In this document: positions 36,243 through 50,649 of the stretch, piece after piece
How the letters are laid out: every line of letters starts with the position of its first letter
How positions within the stretch are numbered: the stretch's first letter is position 1
NCBI GenBank assembly: GCA_030770545.1
Contig: CM061102.1
Span: 15,306,501 to 15,370,500, forward strand
From: Macropodus opercularis
Taxonomy: Eukaryota > Chordata > Actinopteri > Anabantiformes > Osphronemidae
Reading direction: 5' to 3'
Length of the DNA: 64,000 nucleotides
Position numbers and translations under genes: made by a program
The notes under the pieces: model-generated
The model's input: the letters and a program-made list of their open reading frames with translations, nothing else
Told to the model about the DNA's origin: nothing
Databases searched by the model: none

Positions 36243-39200
36243 AAAGTGATTTAAATGCATTTTAAAGGTGTTTGCCTGCTTCAGGGATGTATTTGGATCA
36301 TTTCTAACACAAAAACTTCAATGGCATTGCTTGTATTCAGATCCTGCAGCTTAAAGCATCAGTGAGGCTGGAAACAGTGCGAAAACGCTTGGAATCGCCT
36401 GTTCTGTTCATTTCAGACCAAAAGAAAACTACTTTTGTCAAAGTAATTTAAATGCATTTTAAAGGTGTTTGCCTGCTTCAAGGATGTATTTGGATCATTT
36501 CTAACACAAAAACTTCAATGGCATTGCTTGTATTCAGATCCTGCAGCTTAAAGCATCACTGAGGCTGGAAACAGTGCGAAAACGCTTGGAATCGCCTGTT
36601 CTGTTCATTTCAGACCAAAAGAAAACTACCTTTGTCAAAGTAATTTAAATGCATTTTAAAGGTGTTTGCCTGCTTCAGGGATGTATTTGGATCATTTCTA
36701 ACACAAAAACTTCAATGGCATTGCTTGTATTCAGATCCTGCAGCTTAAAGCATCACTGAGGCTGGAAACAGTGCGAAAACGCTTGGAATCGCCTGTTCTG
36801 TTCATTTCAGACCAAAAGAACACTACCTTTGTCAAAGTGATTTAAATGCATTTTAAATGTGTTTGCCTGCTTCAGGGATGTATTTGGATAATTTCTAACA
36901 CAAAAACTTCAATGGCATTGCTTGTATTCAGATCCTGCAGCTTAAAGCATCACTGAGGCTGGAAACAGTGCGAAAACGCTTGGAATCGCCTGTTCTGTTC
37001 ATTTCAGACCAAAAGAAAACTACCTTTGTCAAAGTAATTTAAATGCATTTTAAAGGTGTTTGCCTGCTTCAGGGATGTATTATGATCATTTCTAACACAA
37101 AAACTTCAATGGCATTGCTTGCATTCAAATACAGCAGCTTAAAGCATCACTGAGGCTGGAAACAGTGCGAAAACGCTTGGAATCGCCTGTTGTGTTCATT
37201 TCAGACCAAAAGAACACTACTTTTGTCAAAGTAATTTAAATGCATTTTAAAGGTGTTTGCCTGCTTCAGGGATGTATTTGAACCATTTCTAACACAAAAA
37301 CTTCAATGGCATTGCTTGCATTCAAATACAGCAGCTTAAAGCATCACTGAGGCTGGAAACAGTGCGAAAACGCTTGGCATCGCCTGTTCTGTTCATTTCA
37401 GACCAAAAGAACACTACCTTTGTCAAAGTAATTTAAATGCATTTTAAAGGTGTTTGCCTGCTTCAGGGATGTATTATGATCATTTCTAACACAAAAACTT
37501 CAATGGCATTGCTTGCATTCAAATACAGCAGCTTAAAGCATCACTGAGGCTGGAAACAGTGCGAAAACGCTTGGAATCGCCTGTTGTGTTCATTTCAGAC
37601 CAAAAGAACACTACTTTTGTCAAAGTAATTTAAATGCATTTTAAAGGTGTGTGCCTGCTTCAGGGATGTATTTGAACCATTTCTAACACAAAAACTTCAA
37701 TGGCATTGCTTGCATTCAAATGCAGCAGCCTAAAGCATCACCGAGGCTGGAAACAGTGCGAAAACGCTTGGAATCGCCTGTTCTGTTCATTTCAGACCAA
37801 AAGAACACTACCTTTGTCAAAGTGATTTAAATGCATTTTAAAGGTGATTGCCTGCTTCAGGGATGTATTTGGATCATTTCTAACACAAAAACTTCAATGG
37901 CATTGCTTGCATTCAAATGCAGCAGCCTAAAGCATCACTGAGGCTGGAAACTGTGCGAAAACGCTTGGAATCGCCTGTTCTGTTCATTTCTGAGCAAAAG
38001 AACACTACTTTTGTCAAAGTAATTTAAATGCATTTTAAAGGTGTTTGCCTGCTTCAGGGATGTATTTGGATCATTTCTAACACAAAAACTTCAATGGCAT
38101 TGCTTGCATTCAAATACAGCAGCTTAAAGCATCACTGAGGCTGGAAACAGTGCGAAAACGCTTGGCATCGCCTGTTCTGTTCATTTCAGACCAAAAGAAC
38201 ACTACTTTTGTCAAAGTAATTTAAATGCATTTTAAAGGTGTTTGCCTGCTTCAAGGATGTATTTGGATCATTTCTAACACAAAAACTTCAATGGCATTGC
38301 TTGCATTCAAATACAGCAGCTTAAAGCATCACTGAGGCTGGAAACAGTGCGAAAACGCTTGGAATCGCCTGTTGTGTTCATTTCAGACCAAAAGAACACT
38401 ACTTTTGTCAAAGTAATTTAAATGCATTTTAAAGGTGTTTGCCTGCTTCAGGGATGTATTTGAACCATTTCTAACACAAAAACTTCAATGGCATTGCTTG
38501 CATTCAAATGCAGCCGCCTAAAGCATCACTGAGGCTGGAAACAGTGCGAAAACGCTTGGAATCGCCTGTTCTGTTCATTTCAGACCAAAAGAACACTACC
38601 TTAATCAAAGTGATTTAAATGCATTTTAAAGGTGATTGCCTGCTTCAGGGATGTATTTGGATCATTTCTAACACAAAAACTTCAATGGCATTGCTTGCAT
38701 TCAAATGCAGCAGCCTAAAGCATCACTGAGGCTGGAAACTGTGCGAAAAGGCTTGGAATCGCCTGTTCTGTTCATTTCAGACCAAAAGAAAACTACTTTT
38801 GTCAAAGTAATTTAAATGCATTTTAAAGGTGTTTGCCTGCTTCAAGGATGTATTTGGATCATTTCTAACACAAAAACTTCAATGGCATTGCTTGCATTCA
38901 AATGCAGCAGCCTAAAGCATCACTGAGGCTGGAAACTGTGCGAAAAGGCTTGGAATCGCCTGTTCTGTTCATTTCAGACCAAAAGAAAACTACTTTTGTC
39001 AAAGTAATTTAAATGCATTTTAAAGGTGTTTGCCTGCTTCAAGGATGTATTTGGATCATTTCTAACACAAAAACTTCAATGACATTGCTTGCATTCAGAT
39101 GCAGCAGCTTAAAGCATCACTGAGGCTGGAAACAGTGCGAAAACGCTTGAAATCGCCTGTTCTGTTCATTTCAGACCAAAAGAACACTACCTTTGTCAAA

Positions 39201-39998
39201 GTAATTTAAATGCATTTTAAAGGTGTTTGCCTGCTTCAGGGATGTATTATGATCATTTCTAACACAAAAACTTAAATGGCATTGCTTGCATTCAAATGCA
39301 GCAGCTTAAAGCATCACTGAGGCTGGAAACAGTGCGAAAACGCTTGGAATCGCCTGTTCTGTTCATTTCAGACCAAAAGAAAACTACTTTTGTCAAAGTA
39401 ATTTAAATGCATTTTAAAGGTGTTTGCCTGCTTCAAGGATGTATTTGGATCATTTCTAACACAAAAACTTCAATGACATTGCTTGCATTCAGATGCAGCA
39501 GCTTAAAGCATCACTGAGGCTGGAAACAGTGCGAAAACGCTTGAAATCGCCTGTTCTGTTCATTTCAGACCAAAAGAACACTACCTTTGTCAAAGTAATT
39601 TAAATGCATTTTAAAGGTATTTGCCTGCTTCAGGGATGTATTATGATCATTTCTAACACAAAAACTTCAATGGCATTGCTTGCATTCAGATGCTGCAGCT
39701 TAAAGCATCACTGAGACTGGAGACAGTGTGAAAACGCTTTGAATCGCCTGTTGTGTTTATTTCAGACCAAAAGAACACATGCAATTTTCAAAGTGATTTA
39801 AATGCATTTTAAAGATGTTTGCCTGCTTCAGGGATGTATTTTGATCATTTCTTAAAGTCCTTTAAACACAAAAACTTCAATGGCATTGCTTGCATTCAAA
39901 TGCAGCAGCTTAAAGCATCACTGAGGCTGGAAACAGTGCGAAAATGCTTGGAATCGCCTGTTCTGTTCATTTCAGACCAAAAGAACACTACCTTTGTC
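36243..39998 (+). repeat. H2 region with TATTCAGATCCTGCAG lead-in
   Basis: It opens with monomers matching about 12,230-13,180 and passes into H2 types. Compared with 29,348-33,694 the front part is rearranged and shortened (CACCGAGG at 37,741, GCAGCCGCC at 38,514). The end, including the diverged pair and the insertion, is kept. Confidence 0.83.
39853..39864 (+). repeat. 12 bp insertion, copy 4
   Basis: Same insert and neighbours. The monomer here ends ACTACCTTTG, whereas copies 1-3 end ACTACTTTTG. Confidence 0.95.
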
Positions 39999-40195
39999 AA
40001 AGTAATTTAAATGCATTTTAAAGGTGTGTGCCTGCTTCAGGGATGTATTTGAACCATTTCTAACACAAAAACTTCAATGGCATTGCTTGCATTCAAATGC
40101 AGCAGCCTAAAGCATCACTGAGGCTGGAAACTGTGCGAAAACGCTTGGAATCGCCTGTTCTGTTCATTTCAGACCAAAAGAACACTACCTTTGTC
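39999..40195 (+). repeat. Single GTGTGCC/TTGAACC monomer
   Basis: The monomer that follows the insertion monomer in copies 1-4 of that pair. It leads into the 12-mer array through the CAAAAAGATTT junction. Confidence 0.85.
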
Positions 40196-42559
40196 AAAAA
40201 GATTTAAATGCATTTTAAAGGTGATTGCCTGCTTCAGGGATGTATTTGGATCATTTCTAACACAAAAACTTCAATGGCATTGCTTGCATTCAAATGCAGC
40301 AGCCTAAAGCATCACTGAGGCTGGAAACTGTGCGAAAAGGCTTGGAATCGCCTGTTCTGTTCATTTCAGACCAAAAGAAAACTACTTTTGTCAAAGTAAT
40401 TTAAATGCATTTTAAAGGTGTTTGCCTGCTTCAAGGATGTATTTGGATCATTTCTAACACAAAAACTTCAATGACATTGCTTGCATTCAGATGCAGCAGC
40501 TTAAAGCATCACTGAGGCTGGAAACAGTGCGAAAACGCTTGAAATCGCCTGTTCTGTTCATTTCAGACCAAAAGAACACTACCTTTGTCAAAGTAATTTA
40601 AATGCATTTTAAAGGTGTTTGCCTGCTTCAGGGATGTATTATGATCATTTCTAACACAAAAACTTCAATGGCATTGCTTGCATTCAAATACAGCAGCTTA
40701 AAGCATCACTGAGGCTGGAAACAGTGCGAAAACGCTTGGCATCGCCTGTTCTGTTCATTTCAGACCAAAAGAACACTACCTTTGTCAAAGTAATTTAAAT
40801 GCATTTTAAAGGTGTTTGCCTGCTTCAGGGATGTATTATGATCATTTCTAACACAAAAACTTCAATGGCATTGCTTGCATTCAAATACAGCAGCTTAAAG
40901 CATCACTGAGGCTGGAAACAGTGCGAAAACGCTTGGAATCGCCTGTTGTGTTCATTTCAGACCAAAAGAACACTACTTTTGTCAAAGTAATTTAAATGCA
41001 TTTTAAAGGTGTGTGCCTGCTTCAGGGATGTATTTGAACCATTTCTAACACAAAAACTTCAATGGCATTGCTTGCATTCAAATGCAGCAGCCTAAAGCAT
41101 CACCGAGGCTGGAAACAGTGCGAAAACGCTTGGAATCGCCTGTTCTGTTCATTTCAGACCAAAAGAACACTACCTTTGTCAAAGTGATTTAAATGCATTT
41201 TAAAGGTGATTGCCTGCTTCAGGGATGTATTTGGATCATTTCTAACACAAAAACTTCAATGGCATTGCTTGCATTCAAATGCAGCAGCCTAAAGCATCAC
41301 TGAGGCTGGAAACTGTGCGAAAACGCTTGGAATCGCCTGTTCTGTTCATTTCTGAGCAAAAGAACACTACTTTTGTCAAAGTAATTTAAATGCATTTTAA
41401 AGGTGTTTGCCTGCTTCAGGGATGTATTTGGATCATTTCTAACACAAAAACTTAAATGGCATTGCTTGCATTCAAATGCAGCAGCTTAAAGCATCACTGA
41501 GGCTGGAAACAGTGCGAAAACGCTTGGCATCGCCTGTTCTGTTCATTTCAGACCAAAAGAACACTACCTTTGTCAAAGTAATTTAAATGCATTTTAAAGG
41601 TGTTTGCCTGCTTCAGGGATATATTATGATCATTTCTAACACAAAAACTTCAATGGCATTGCTTGCATTCAAATACAGCAGCTTAAAGCATCACTGAGGC
41701 TGGAAACAGTGCGAAAACGCTTGGCATCGCCTGTTCTGTTCATTTCAGACCAAAAGAACACTACTTTTGTCAAAGTAATTTAAATGCATTTTAAAGGTGT
41801 TTGCCTGCTTCAAGGATGTATTTGGATCATTTCTAACACAAAAACTTCAATGGCATTGCTTGCATTCAAATACAGCAGCTTAAAGCATCACTGAGGCTGG
41901 AAACAGTGCGAAAACGCTTGGAATCGCCTGTTGTGTTCATTTCAGACCAAAAGAACACTACTTTTGTCAAAGTAATTTAAATGCATTTTAAAGGTGTTTG
42001 CCTGCTTCAGGGATGTATTTGAACCATTTCTAACACAAAAACTTCAATGGCATTGCTTGCATTCAAATGCAGCCGCCTAAAGCATCACTGAGGCTGGAAA
42101 CAGTGCGAAAACGCTTGGAATCGCCTGTTCTGTTCATTTCAGACCAAAAGAACACTACCTTAATCAAAGTGATTTAAATGCATTTTAAAGGTGATTGCCT
42201 GCTTCAGGGATGTATTTGGATCATTTCTAACACAAAAACTTCAATGGCATTGCTTGCATTCAAATGCAGCAGCCTAAAGCATCACTGAGGCTGGAAACTG
42301 TGCGAAAAGGCTTGGAATCGCCTGTTCTGTTCATTTCAGACCAAAAGAAAACTACTTTTGTCAAAGTAATTTAAATGCATTTTAAAGGTGTTTGCCTGCT
42401 TCAAGGATGTATTTGGATCATTTCTAACACAAAAACTTCAATGACATTGCTTGCATTCAGATGCAGCAGCTTAAAGCATCACTGAGGCTGGAAACAGTGC
42501 GAAAACGCTTGAAATCGCCTGTTCTGTTCATTTCAGACCAAAAGAACACTACCTTTGTC
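40196..42559 (+). repeat. H2 12-monomer unit (2,364 bp), copy 1
   Basis: Order of types: (1) GTGATTGCC with GAAAAGGC; (2) TCAAGGAT with CAATGACATT; (3) TTATGATC with GGCATCG; (4) TTATGATC with TTGTGTTC; (5) GTGTGCC with CACCGAGG; (6) GTGATTGCC with TTCTGAGC; (7) TTAAATGG; (8) GATATATTATG; (9) TCAAGGAT with ATACAGCAG; (10) TTGAACC with GCAGCCGCC and CTTAATC; (11) like 1; (12) like 2. It starts with AAAAAGATTT where the next copies have AAAGTAATTT. The length is exactly 12 x 197. Confidence 0.92.
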
Positions 42560-44923
42560 AAAGTAATTTAAATGCATTTTAAAGGTGATTGCCTGCTTCA
42601 GGGATGTATTTGGATCATTTCTAACACAAAAACTTCAATGGCATTGCTTGCATTCAAATGCAGCAGCCTAAAGCATCACTGAGGCTGGAAACTGTGCGAA
42701 AAGGCTTGGAATCGCCTGTTCTGTTCATTTCAGACCAAAAGAAAACTACTTTTGTCAAAGTAATTTAAATGCATTTTAAAGGTGTTTGCCTGCTTCAAGG
42801 ATGTATTTGGATCATTTCTAACACAAAAACTTCAATGACATTGCTTGCATTCAGATGCAGCAGCTTAAAGCATCACTGAGGCTGGAAACAGTGCGAAAAC
42901 GCTTGAAATCGCCTGTTCTGTTCATTTCAGACCAAAAGAACACTACCTTTGTCAAAGTAATTTAAATGCATTTTAAAGGTGTTTGCCTGCTTCAGGGATG
43001 TATTATGATCATTTCTAACACAAAAACTTCAATGGCATTGCTTGCATTCAAATACAGCAGCTTAAAGCATCACTGAGGCTGGAAACAGTGCGAAAACGCT
43101 TGGCATCGCCTGTTCTGTTCATTTCAGACCAAAAGAACACTACCTTTGTCAAAGTAATTTAAATGCATTTTAAAGGTGTTTGCCTGCTTCAGGGATGTAT
43201 TATGATCATTTCTAACACAAAAACTTCAATGGCATTGCTTGCATTCAAATACAGCAGCTTAAAGCATCACTGAGGCTGGAAACAGTGCGAAAACGCTTGG
43301 AATCGCCTGTTGTGTTCATTTCAGACCAAAAGAACACTACTTTTGTCAAAGTAATTTAAATGCATTTTAAAGGTGTGTGCCTGCTTCAGGGATGTATTTG
43401 AACCATTTCTAACACAAAAACTTCAATGGCATTGCTTGCATTCAAATGCAGCAGCCTAAAGCATCACCGAGGCTGGAAACAGTGCGAAAACGCTTGGAAT
43501 CGCCTGTTCTGTTCATTTCAGACCAAAAGAACACTACCTTTGTCAAAGTGATTTAAATGCATTTTAAAGGTGATTGCCTGCTTCAGGGATGTATTTGGAT
43601 CATTTCTAACACAAAAACTTCAATGGCATTGCTTGCATTCAAATGCAGCAGCCTAAAGCATCACTGAGGCTGGAAACTGTGCGAAAACGCTTGGAATCGC
43701 CTGTTCTGTTCATTTCTGAGCAAAAGAACACTACTTTTGTCAAAGTAATTTAAATGCATTTTAAAGGTGTTTGCCTGCTTCAGGGATGTATTTGGATCAT
43801 TTCTAACACAAAAACTTAAATGGCATTGCTTGCATTCAAATGCAGCAGCTTAAAGCATCACTGAGGCTGGAAACAGTGCGAAAACGCTTGGCATCGCCTG
43901 TTCTGTTCATTTCAGACCAAAAGAACACTACCTTTGTCAAAGTAATTTAAATGCATTTTAAAGGTGTTTGCCTGCTTCAGGGATATATTATGATCATTTC
44001 TAACACAAAAACTTCAATGGCATTGCTTGCATTCAAATACAGCAGCTTAAAGCATCACTGAGGCTGGAAACAGTGCGAAAACGCTTGGCATCGCCTGTTC
44101 TGTTCATTTCAGACCAAAAGAACACTACTTTTGTCAAAGTAATTTAAATGCATTTTAAAGGTGTTTGCCTGCTTCAAGGATGTATTTGGATCATTTCTAA
44201 CACAAAAACTTCAATGGCATTGCTTGCATTCAAATACAGCAGCTTAAAGCATCACTGAGGCTGGAAACAGTGCGAAAACGCTTGGAATCGCCTGTTGTGT
44301 TCATTTCAGACCAAAAGAACACTACTTTTGTCAAAGTAATTTAAATGCATTTTAAAGGTGTTTGCCTGCTTCAGGGATGTATTTGAACCATTTCTAACAC
44401 AAAAACTTCAATGGCATTGCTTGCATTCAAATGCAGCCGCCTAAAGCATCACTGAGGCTGGAAACAGTGCGAAAACGCTTGGAATCGCCTGTTCTGTTCA
44501 TTTCAGACCAAAAGAACACTACCTTAATCAAAGTGATTTAAATGCATTTTAAAGGTGATTGCCTGCTTCAGGGATGTATTTGGATCATTTCTAACACAAA
44601 AACTTCAATGGCATTGCTTGCATTCAAATGCAGCAGCCTAAAGCATCACTGAGGCTGGAAACTGTGCGAAAAGGCTTGGAATCGCCTGTTCTGTTCATTT
44701 CAGACCAAAAGAAAACTACTTTTGTCAAAGTAATTTAAATGCATTTTAAAGGTGTTTGCCTGCTTCAAGGATGTATTTGGATCATTTCTAACACAAAAAC
44801 TTCAATGACATTGCTTGCATTCAGATGCAGCAGCTTAAAGCATCACTGAGGCTGGAAACAGTGCGAAAACGCTTGAAATCGCCTGTTCTGTTCATTTCAG
44901 ACCAAAAGAACACTACCTTTGTC
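42560..44923 (+). repeat. H2 12-monomer unit (2,364 bp), copy 2
   Basis: CACCGAGG (43,467) and GCAGCCGCC (44,437) both lie exactly 2,364 bp after their positions in copy 1. No difference from copy 3 was seen in the stretches compared. Confidence 0.93.
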
Positions 44924-47287
44924 AAAGTAATTTAAATGCATTTTAAAGGTGATTGCCTGCTTCAGGGATGTATTTGGATCATTTCTAACACAAAAACTTC
45001 AATGGCATTGCTTGCATTCAAATGCAGCAGCCTAAAGCATCACTGAGGCTGGAAACTGTGCGAAAAGGCTTGGAATCGCCTGTTCTGTTCATTTCAGACC
45101 AAAAGAAAACTACTTTTGTCAAAGTAATTTAAATGCATTTTAAAGGTGTTTGCCTGCTTCAAGGATGTATTTGGATCATTTCTAACACAAAAACTTCAAT
45201 GACATTGCTTGCATTCAGATGCAGCAGCTTAAAGCATCACTGAGGCTGGAAACAGTGCGAAAACGCTTGAAATCGCCTGTTCTGTTCATTTCAGACCAAA
45301 AGAACACTACCTTTGTCAAAGTAATTTAAATGCATTTTAAAGGTGTTTGCCTGCTTCAGGGATGTATTATGATCATTTCTAACACAAAAACTTCAATGGC
45401 ATTGCTTGCATTCAAATACAGCAGCTTAAAGCATCACTGAGGCTGGAAACAGTGCGAAAACGCTTGGCATCGCCTGTTCTGTTCATTTCAGACCAAAAGA
45501 ACACTACCTTTGTCAAAGTAATTTAAATGCATTTTAAAGGTGTTTGCCTGCTTCAGGGATGTATTATGATCATTTCTAACACAAAAACTTCAATGGCATT
45601 GCTTGCATTCAAATACAGCAGCTTAAAGCATCACTGAGGCTGGAAACAGTGCGAAAACGCTTGGAATCGCCTGTTGTGTTCATTTCAGACCAAAAGAACA
45701 CTACTTTTGTCAAAGTAATTTAAATGCATTTTAAAGGTGTGTGCCTGCTTCAGGGATGTATTTGAACCATTTCTAACACAAAAACTTCAATGGCATTGCT
45801 TGCATTCAAATGCAGCAGCCTAAAGCATCACCGAGGCTGGAAACAGTGCGAAAACGCTTGGAATCGCCTGTTCTGTTCATTTCAGACCAAAAGAACACTA
45901 CCTTTGTCAAAGTGATTTAAATGCATTTTAAAGGTGATTGCCTGCTTCAGGGATGTATTTGGATCATTTCTAACACAAAAACTTCAATGGCATTGCTTGC
46001 ATTCAAATGCAGCAGCCTAAAGCATCACTGAGGCTGGAAACTGTGCGAAAACGCTTGGAATCGCCTGTTCTGTTCATTTCTGAGCAAAAGAACACTACTT
46101 TTGTCAAAGTAATTTAAATGCATTTTAAAGGTGTTTGCCTGCTTCAGGGATGTATTTGGATCATTTCTAACACAAAAACTTAAATGGCATTGCTTGCATT
46201 CAAATGCAGCAGCTTAAAGCATCACTGAGGCTGGAAACAGTGCGAAAACGCTTGGCATCGCCTGTTCTGTTCATTTCAGACCAAAAGAACACTACCTTTG
46301 TCAAAGTAATTTAAATGCATTTTAAAGGTGTTTGCCTGCTTCAGGGATATATTATGATCATTTCTAACACAAAAACTTCAATGGCATTGCTTGCATTCAA
46401 ATACAGCAGCTTAAAGCATCACTGAGGCTGGAAACAGTGCGAAAACGCTTGGCATCGCCTGTTCTGTTCATTTCAGACCAAAAGAACACTACTTTTGTCA
46501 AAGTAATTTAAATGCATTTTAAAGGTGTTTGCCTGCTTCAAGGATGTATTTGGATCATTTCTAACACAAAAACTTCAATGGCATTGCTTGCATTCAAATA
46601 CAGCAGCTTAAAGCATCACTGAGGCTGGAAACAGTGCGAAAACGCTTGGAATCGCCTGTTGTGTTCATTTCAGACCAAAAGAACACTACTTTTGTCAAAG
46701 TAATTTAAATGCATTTTAAAGGTGTTTGCCTGCTTCAGGGATGTATTTGAACCATTTCTAACACAAAAACTTCAATGGCATTGCTTGCATTCAAATGCAG
46801 CCGCCTAAAGCATCACTGAGGCTGGAAACAGTGCGAAAACGCTTGGAATCGCCTGTTCTGTTCATTTCAGACCAAAAGAACACTACCTTAATCAAAGTGA
46901 TTTAAATGCATTTTAAAGGTGATTGCCTGCTTCAGGGATGTATTTGGATCATTTCTAACACAAAAACTTCAATGGCATTGCTTGCATTCAAATGCAGCAG
47001 CCTAAAGCATCACTGAGGCTGGAAACTGTGCGAAAAGGCTTGGAATCGCCTGTTCTGTTCATTTCAGACCAAAAGAAAACTACTTTTGTCAAAGTAATTT
47101 AAATGCATTTTAAAGGTGTTTGCCTGCTTCAAGGATGTATTTGGATCATTTCTAACACAAAAACTTCAATGACATTGCTTGCATTCAGATGCAGCAGCTT
47201 AAAGCATCACTGAGGCTGGAAACAGTGCGAAAACGCTTGAAATCGCCTGTTCTGTTCATTTCAGACCAAAAGAACACTACCTTTGTC
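44924..47287 (+). repeat. H2 12-monomer unit (2,364 bp), copy 3
   Basis: CACCGAGG (45,831) and GCAGCCGCC (46,801) again follow at 2,364 bp. The pattern continues for about two more monomers and then changes at about 47,680. Confidence 0.93.
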
Positions 47288-50200
47288 AAAGTAATTTAAA
47301 TGCATTTTAAAGGTGATTGCCTGCTTCAGGGATGTATTTGGATCATTTCTAACACAAAAACTTCAATGGCATTGCTTGCATTCAAATGCAGCAGCCTAAA
47401 GCATCACTGAGGCTGGAAACTGTGCGAAAAGGCTTGGAATCGCCTGTTCTGTTCATTTCAGACCAAAAGAAAACTACTTTTGTCAAAGTAATTTAAATGC
47501 ATTTTAAAGGTGTTTGCCTGCTTCAAGGATGTATTTGGATCATTTCTAACACAAAAACTTCAATGACATTGCTTGCATTCAGATGCAGCAGCTTAAAGCA
47601 TCACTGAGGCTGGAAACAGTGCGAAAACGCTTGAAATCGCCTGTTCTGTTCATTTCAGACCAAAAGAACACTACCTTTGTCAAAGTAATTTAAATGCATT
47701 TTAAAGGTGTTTGCCTGCTTCAGGGATGTATTATGATCATTTCTAACACAAAAACTTAAATGGCATTGCTTGCATTCAAATGCAGCAGCTTAAAGCATCA
47801 CTGAGGCTGGAAACAGTGCGAAAACGCTTGGAATCGCCTGTTCTGTTCATTTCAGACCAAAAGAAAACTACTTTTGTCAAAGTAATTTAAATGCATTTTA
47901 AAGGTGTTTGCCTGCTTCAAGGATGTATTTGGATCATTTCTAACACAAAAACTTCAATGACATTGCTTGCATTCAGATGCAGCAGCTTAAAGCATCACTG
48001 AGGCTGGAAACAGTGCGAAAACGCTTGAAATCGCCTGTTCTGTTCATTTCAGACCAAAAGAACACTACCTTTGTCAAAGTAATTTAAATGCATTTTAAAG
48101 GTATTTGCCTGCTTCAGGGATGTATTATGATCATTTCTAACACAAAAACTTCAATGGCATTGCTTGCATTCAGATGCTGCAGCTTAAAGCATCACTGAGA
48201 CTGGAGACAGTGTGAAAACGCTTTGAATCGCCTGTTGTGTTTATTTCAGACCAAAAGAACACATGCAATTTTCAAAGTGATTTAAATGCATTTTAAAGAT
48301 GTTTGCCTGCTTCAGGGATGTATTTTGATCATTTCTTAAAGTCCTTTAAACACAAAAACTTCAATGGCATTGCTTGCATTCAAATGCAGCAGCTTAAAGC
48401 ATCACTGAGGCTGGAAACAGTGCGAAAATGCTTGGAATCGCCTGTTCTGTTCATTTCAGACCAAAAGAACACTACCTTTGTCAAAGTGATTTAAATGCAT
48501 TTTAAAGGTGATTGCCTGCTTCAGGGACGTATTTGGATCATTTCTAACACAAAAACTTCAATGGCATTGCTTGTATTCAGATGCTGCAGCTTAAAGCATC
48601 ACTGAGGCTGGAAACAGTGCGAAAACGCTTGGCATCGCCTGTTCTGTTCATTTCAGACCAAAAGAACACTACCTTTGTCAAAGTAATTTAAATGCATTTT
48701 AAAGGTGTTTGCCTGCTTCAGGGATATATTATGATCATTTCTAACACAAAAACTTCAATGGCATTGCTTGCATTCAAATACAGCAGCTTAAAGCATCACT
48801 GAGGCTGGAAACAGTGCGAAAACGCTTGGAATCGCCTGTTGTGTTCATTTCAGACCAAAAGAACACTACTTTTGTCAAAGTAATTTAAATGCATTTTAAA
48901 GGTGTGTGCCTGCTTCAGGGATGTATTTGAACCATTTCTAACACAAAAACTTCAATGGCATTGCTTGCATTCAAATGCAGCAGCCTAAAGCATCACTGAG
49001 GCTGGAAACAGTGCGAAAACGCTTGGAATCGCCTGTTCTGTTCATTTCAGACCAAAAGAACACTACCTTTGTCAAAGTGATTTAAATGCATTTTAAAGGT
49101 GATTGCCTGCTTCAGGGATGTATTTGGATCATTTCTAACACAAAAACTTCAATGGCATTGCTTGCATTCAAATGCAGCAGCCTAAAGCATCACTGAGGCT
49201 GGAAACTGTGCGAAAAGGCTTGGAATCGCCTGTTCTGTTCATTTCAGACCAAAAGAAAACTACTTTTGTCAAAGTAATTTAAATGCATTTTAAAGGTGTT
49301 TGCCTGCTTCAAGGATGTATTTGGATCATTTCTAACACAAAAACTTCAATGACATTGCTTGCATTCAGATGCAGCAGCTTAAAGCATCACTGAGGCTGGA
49401 AACAGTGCGAAAACGCTTGAAATCGCCTGTTCTGTTCATTTCAGACCAAAAGAACACTACCTTTGTCAAAGTAATTTAAATGCATTTTAAAGGTATTTGC
49501 CTGCTTCAGGGATGTATTATGATCATTTCTAACACAAAAACTTCAATGGCATTGCTTGCATTCAAATACAGCAGCTTAAAGCATCACTGAGGCTGGAAAC
49601 AGTGCGAAAACGCTTGGCATCGCCTGTTCTGTTCATTTCAGACCAAAAGAACACTACCTTTGTCAAAGTAATTTAAATGCATTTTAAAGGTGTTTGCCTG
49701 CTTCAGGGATGTATTATGATCATTTCTAACACAAAAACTTTAATGGCATTGCTTGCATTCAAATACAGCAGCTTAAAGCATCACTGAGGCTGGAAACAGT
49801 GCGAAAACGCTTGGAATCGCCTGTTGTGTTCATTTCAGACCAAAAGAACACTACTTTTGTCAAAGTAATTTAAATGCATTTTAAAGGTGTGTGCCTGCTT
49901 CAGGGATGTATTTGAACCATTTCTAACACAAAAACTTCAATGGCATTGCTTGCATTCAAATGCAGCAGCCTAAAGCATCACTGAGGCTGGAAACAGTGCG
50001 AAAACGCTTGGAATCGCCTGTTCTGTTCATTTCAGACCAAAAGAACACTACCTTTGTCAAAGTGATTTAAATGCATTTTAAAGGTGATTGCCTGCTTCAG
50101 GGATGTATTTGGATCATTTCTAACACAAAAACTTCAATGGCATTGCTTGCATTCAAATGCAGCAGCCTAAAGCATCACTGAGGCTGGAAACTGTGCGAAA

Positions 50201-50649
50201 AGGCTTGGAATCGCCTGTTCTGTTCATTTCAGACCAAAAGAAAACTACTTTTGTCAAAGTAATTTAAATGCATTTTAAAGGTGTTTGCCTGCTTCAAGGA
50301 TGTATTTGGATCATTTCTAACACAAAAACTTCAATGACATTGCTTGCATTCAGATGCAGCAGCTTAAAGCATCACTGAGGCTGGAAACAGTGCGAAAACG
50401 CTTGAAATCGCCTGTTCTGTTCATTTCAGACCAAAAGAACACTACCTTTGTCAAAGTGATTTAAATGCATTTTAAATGTGTTTGCCTGCTTCAGGGATGT
50501 ATTTGGATAATTTCTAACACAAAAACTTCAATGGCATTGCTTGTATTCAGATCCTGCAGCTTAAAGCATCACTGAGGCTGGAAACAGTGCGAAAACGCTT
50601 GGAATCGCCTGTTCTGTTAATTTCTGACCAAAAGAACACTACTTTTGTC
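47288..50649 (+). repeat. H2 region, irregular, after the 12-mers
   Basis: It begins as a fourth 12-mer copy for two monomers, then follows the end of the 28-/22-monomer units (TTAAATGG, CAATGACATT, the diverged pair with the insertion at 48,337). A run of H2 types follows in which monomers of the 1, 2, 3, 4 and 5 kinds recur. There is a private GGGACGTATT near 48,525. Confidence 0.8.
48337..48348 (+). repeat. 12 bp insertion, copy 5
   Basis: The last copy of the insertion. The following monomer differs from the other four (GTGATTGCC rather than GTGTGCC), so a recombination junction lies just downstream. Confidence 0.95.
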
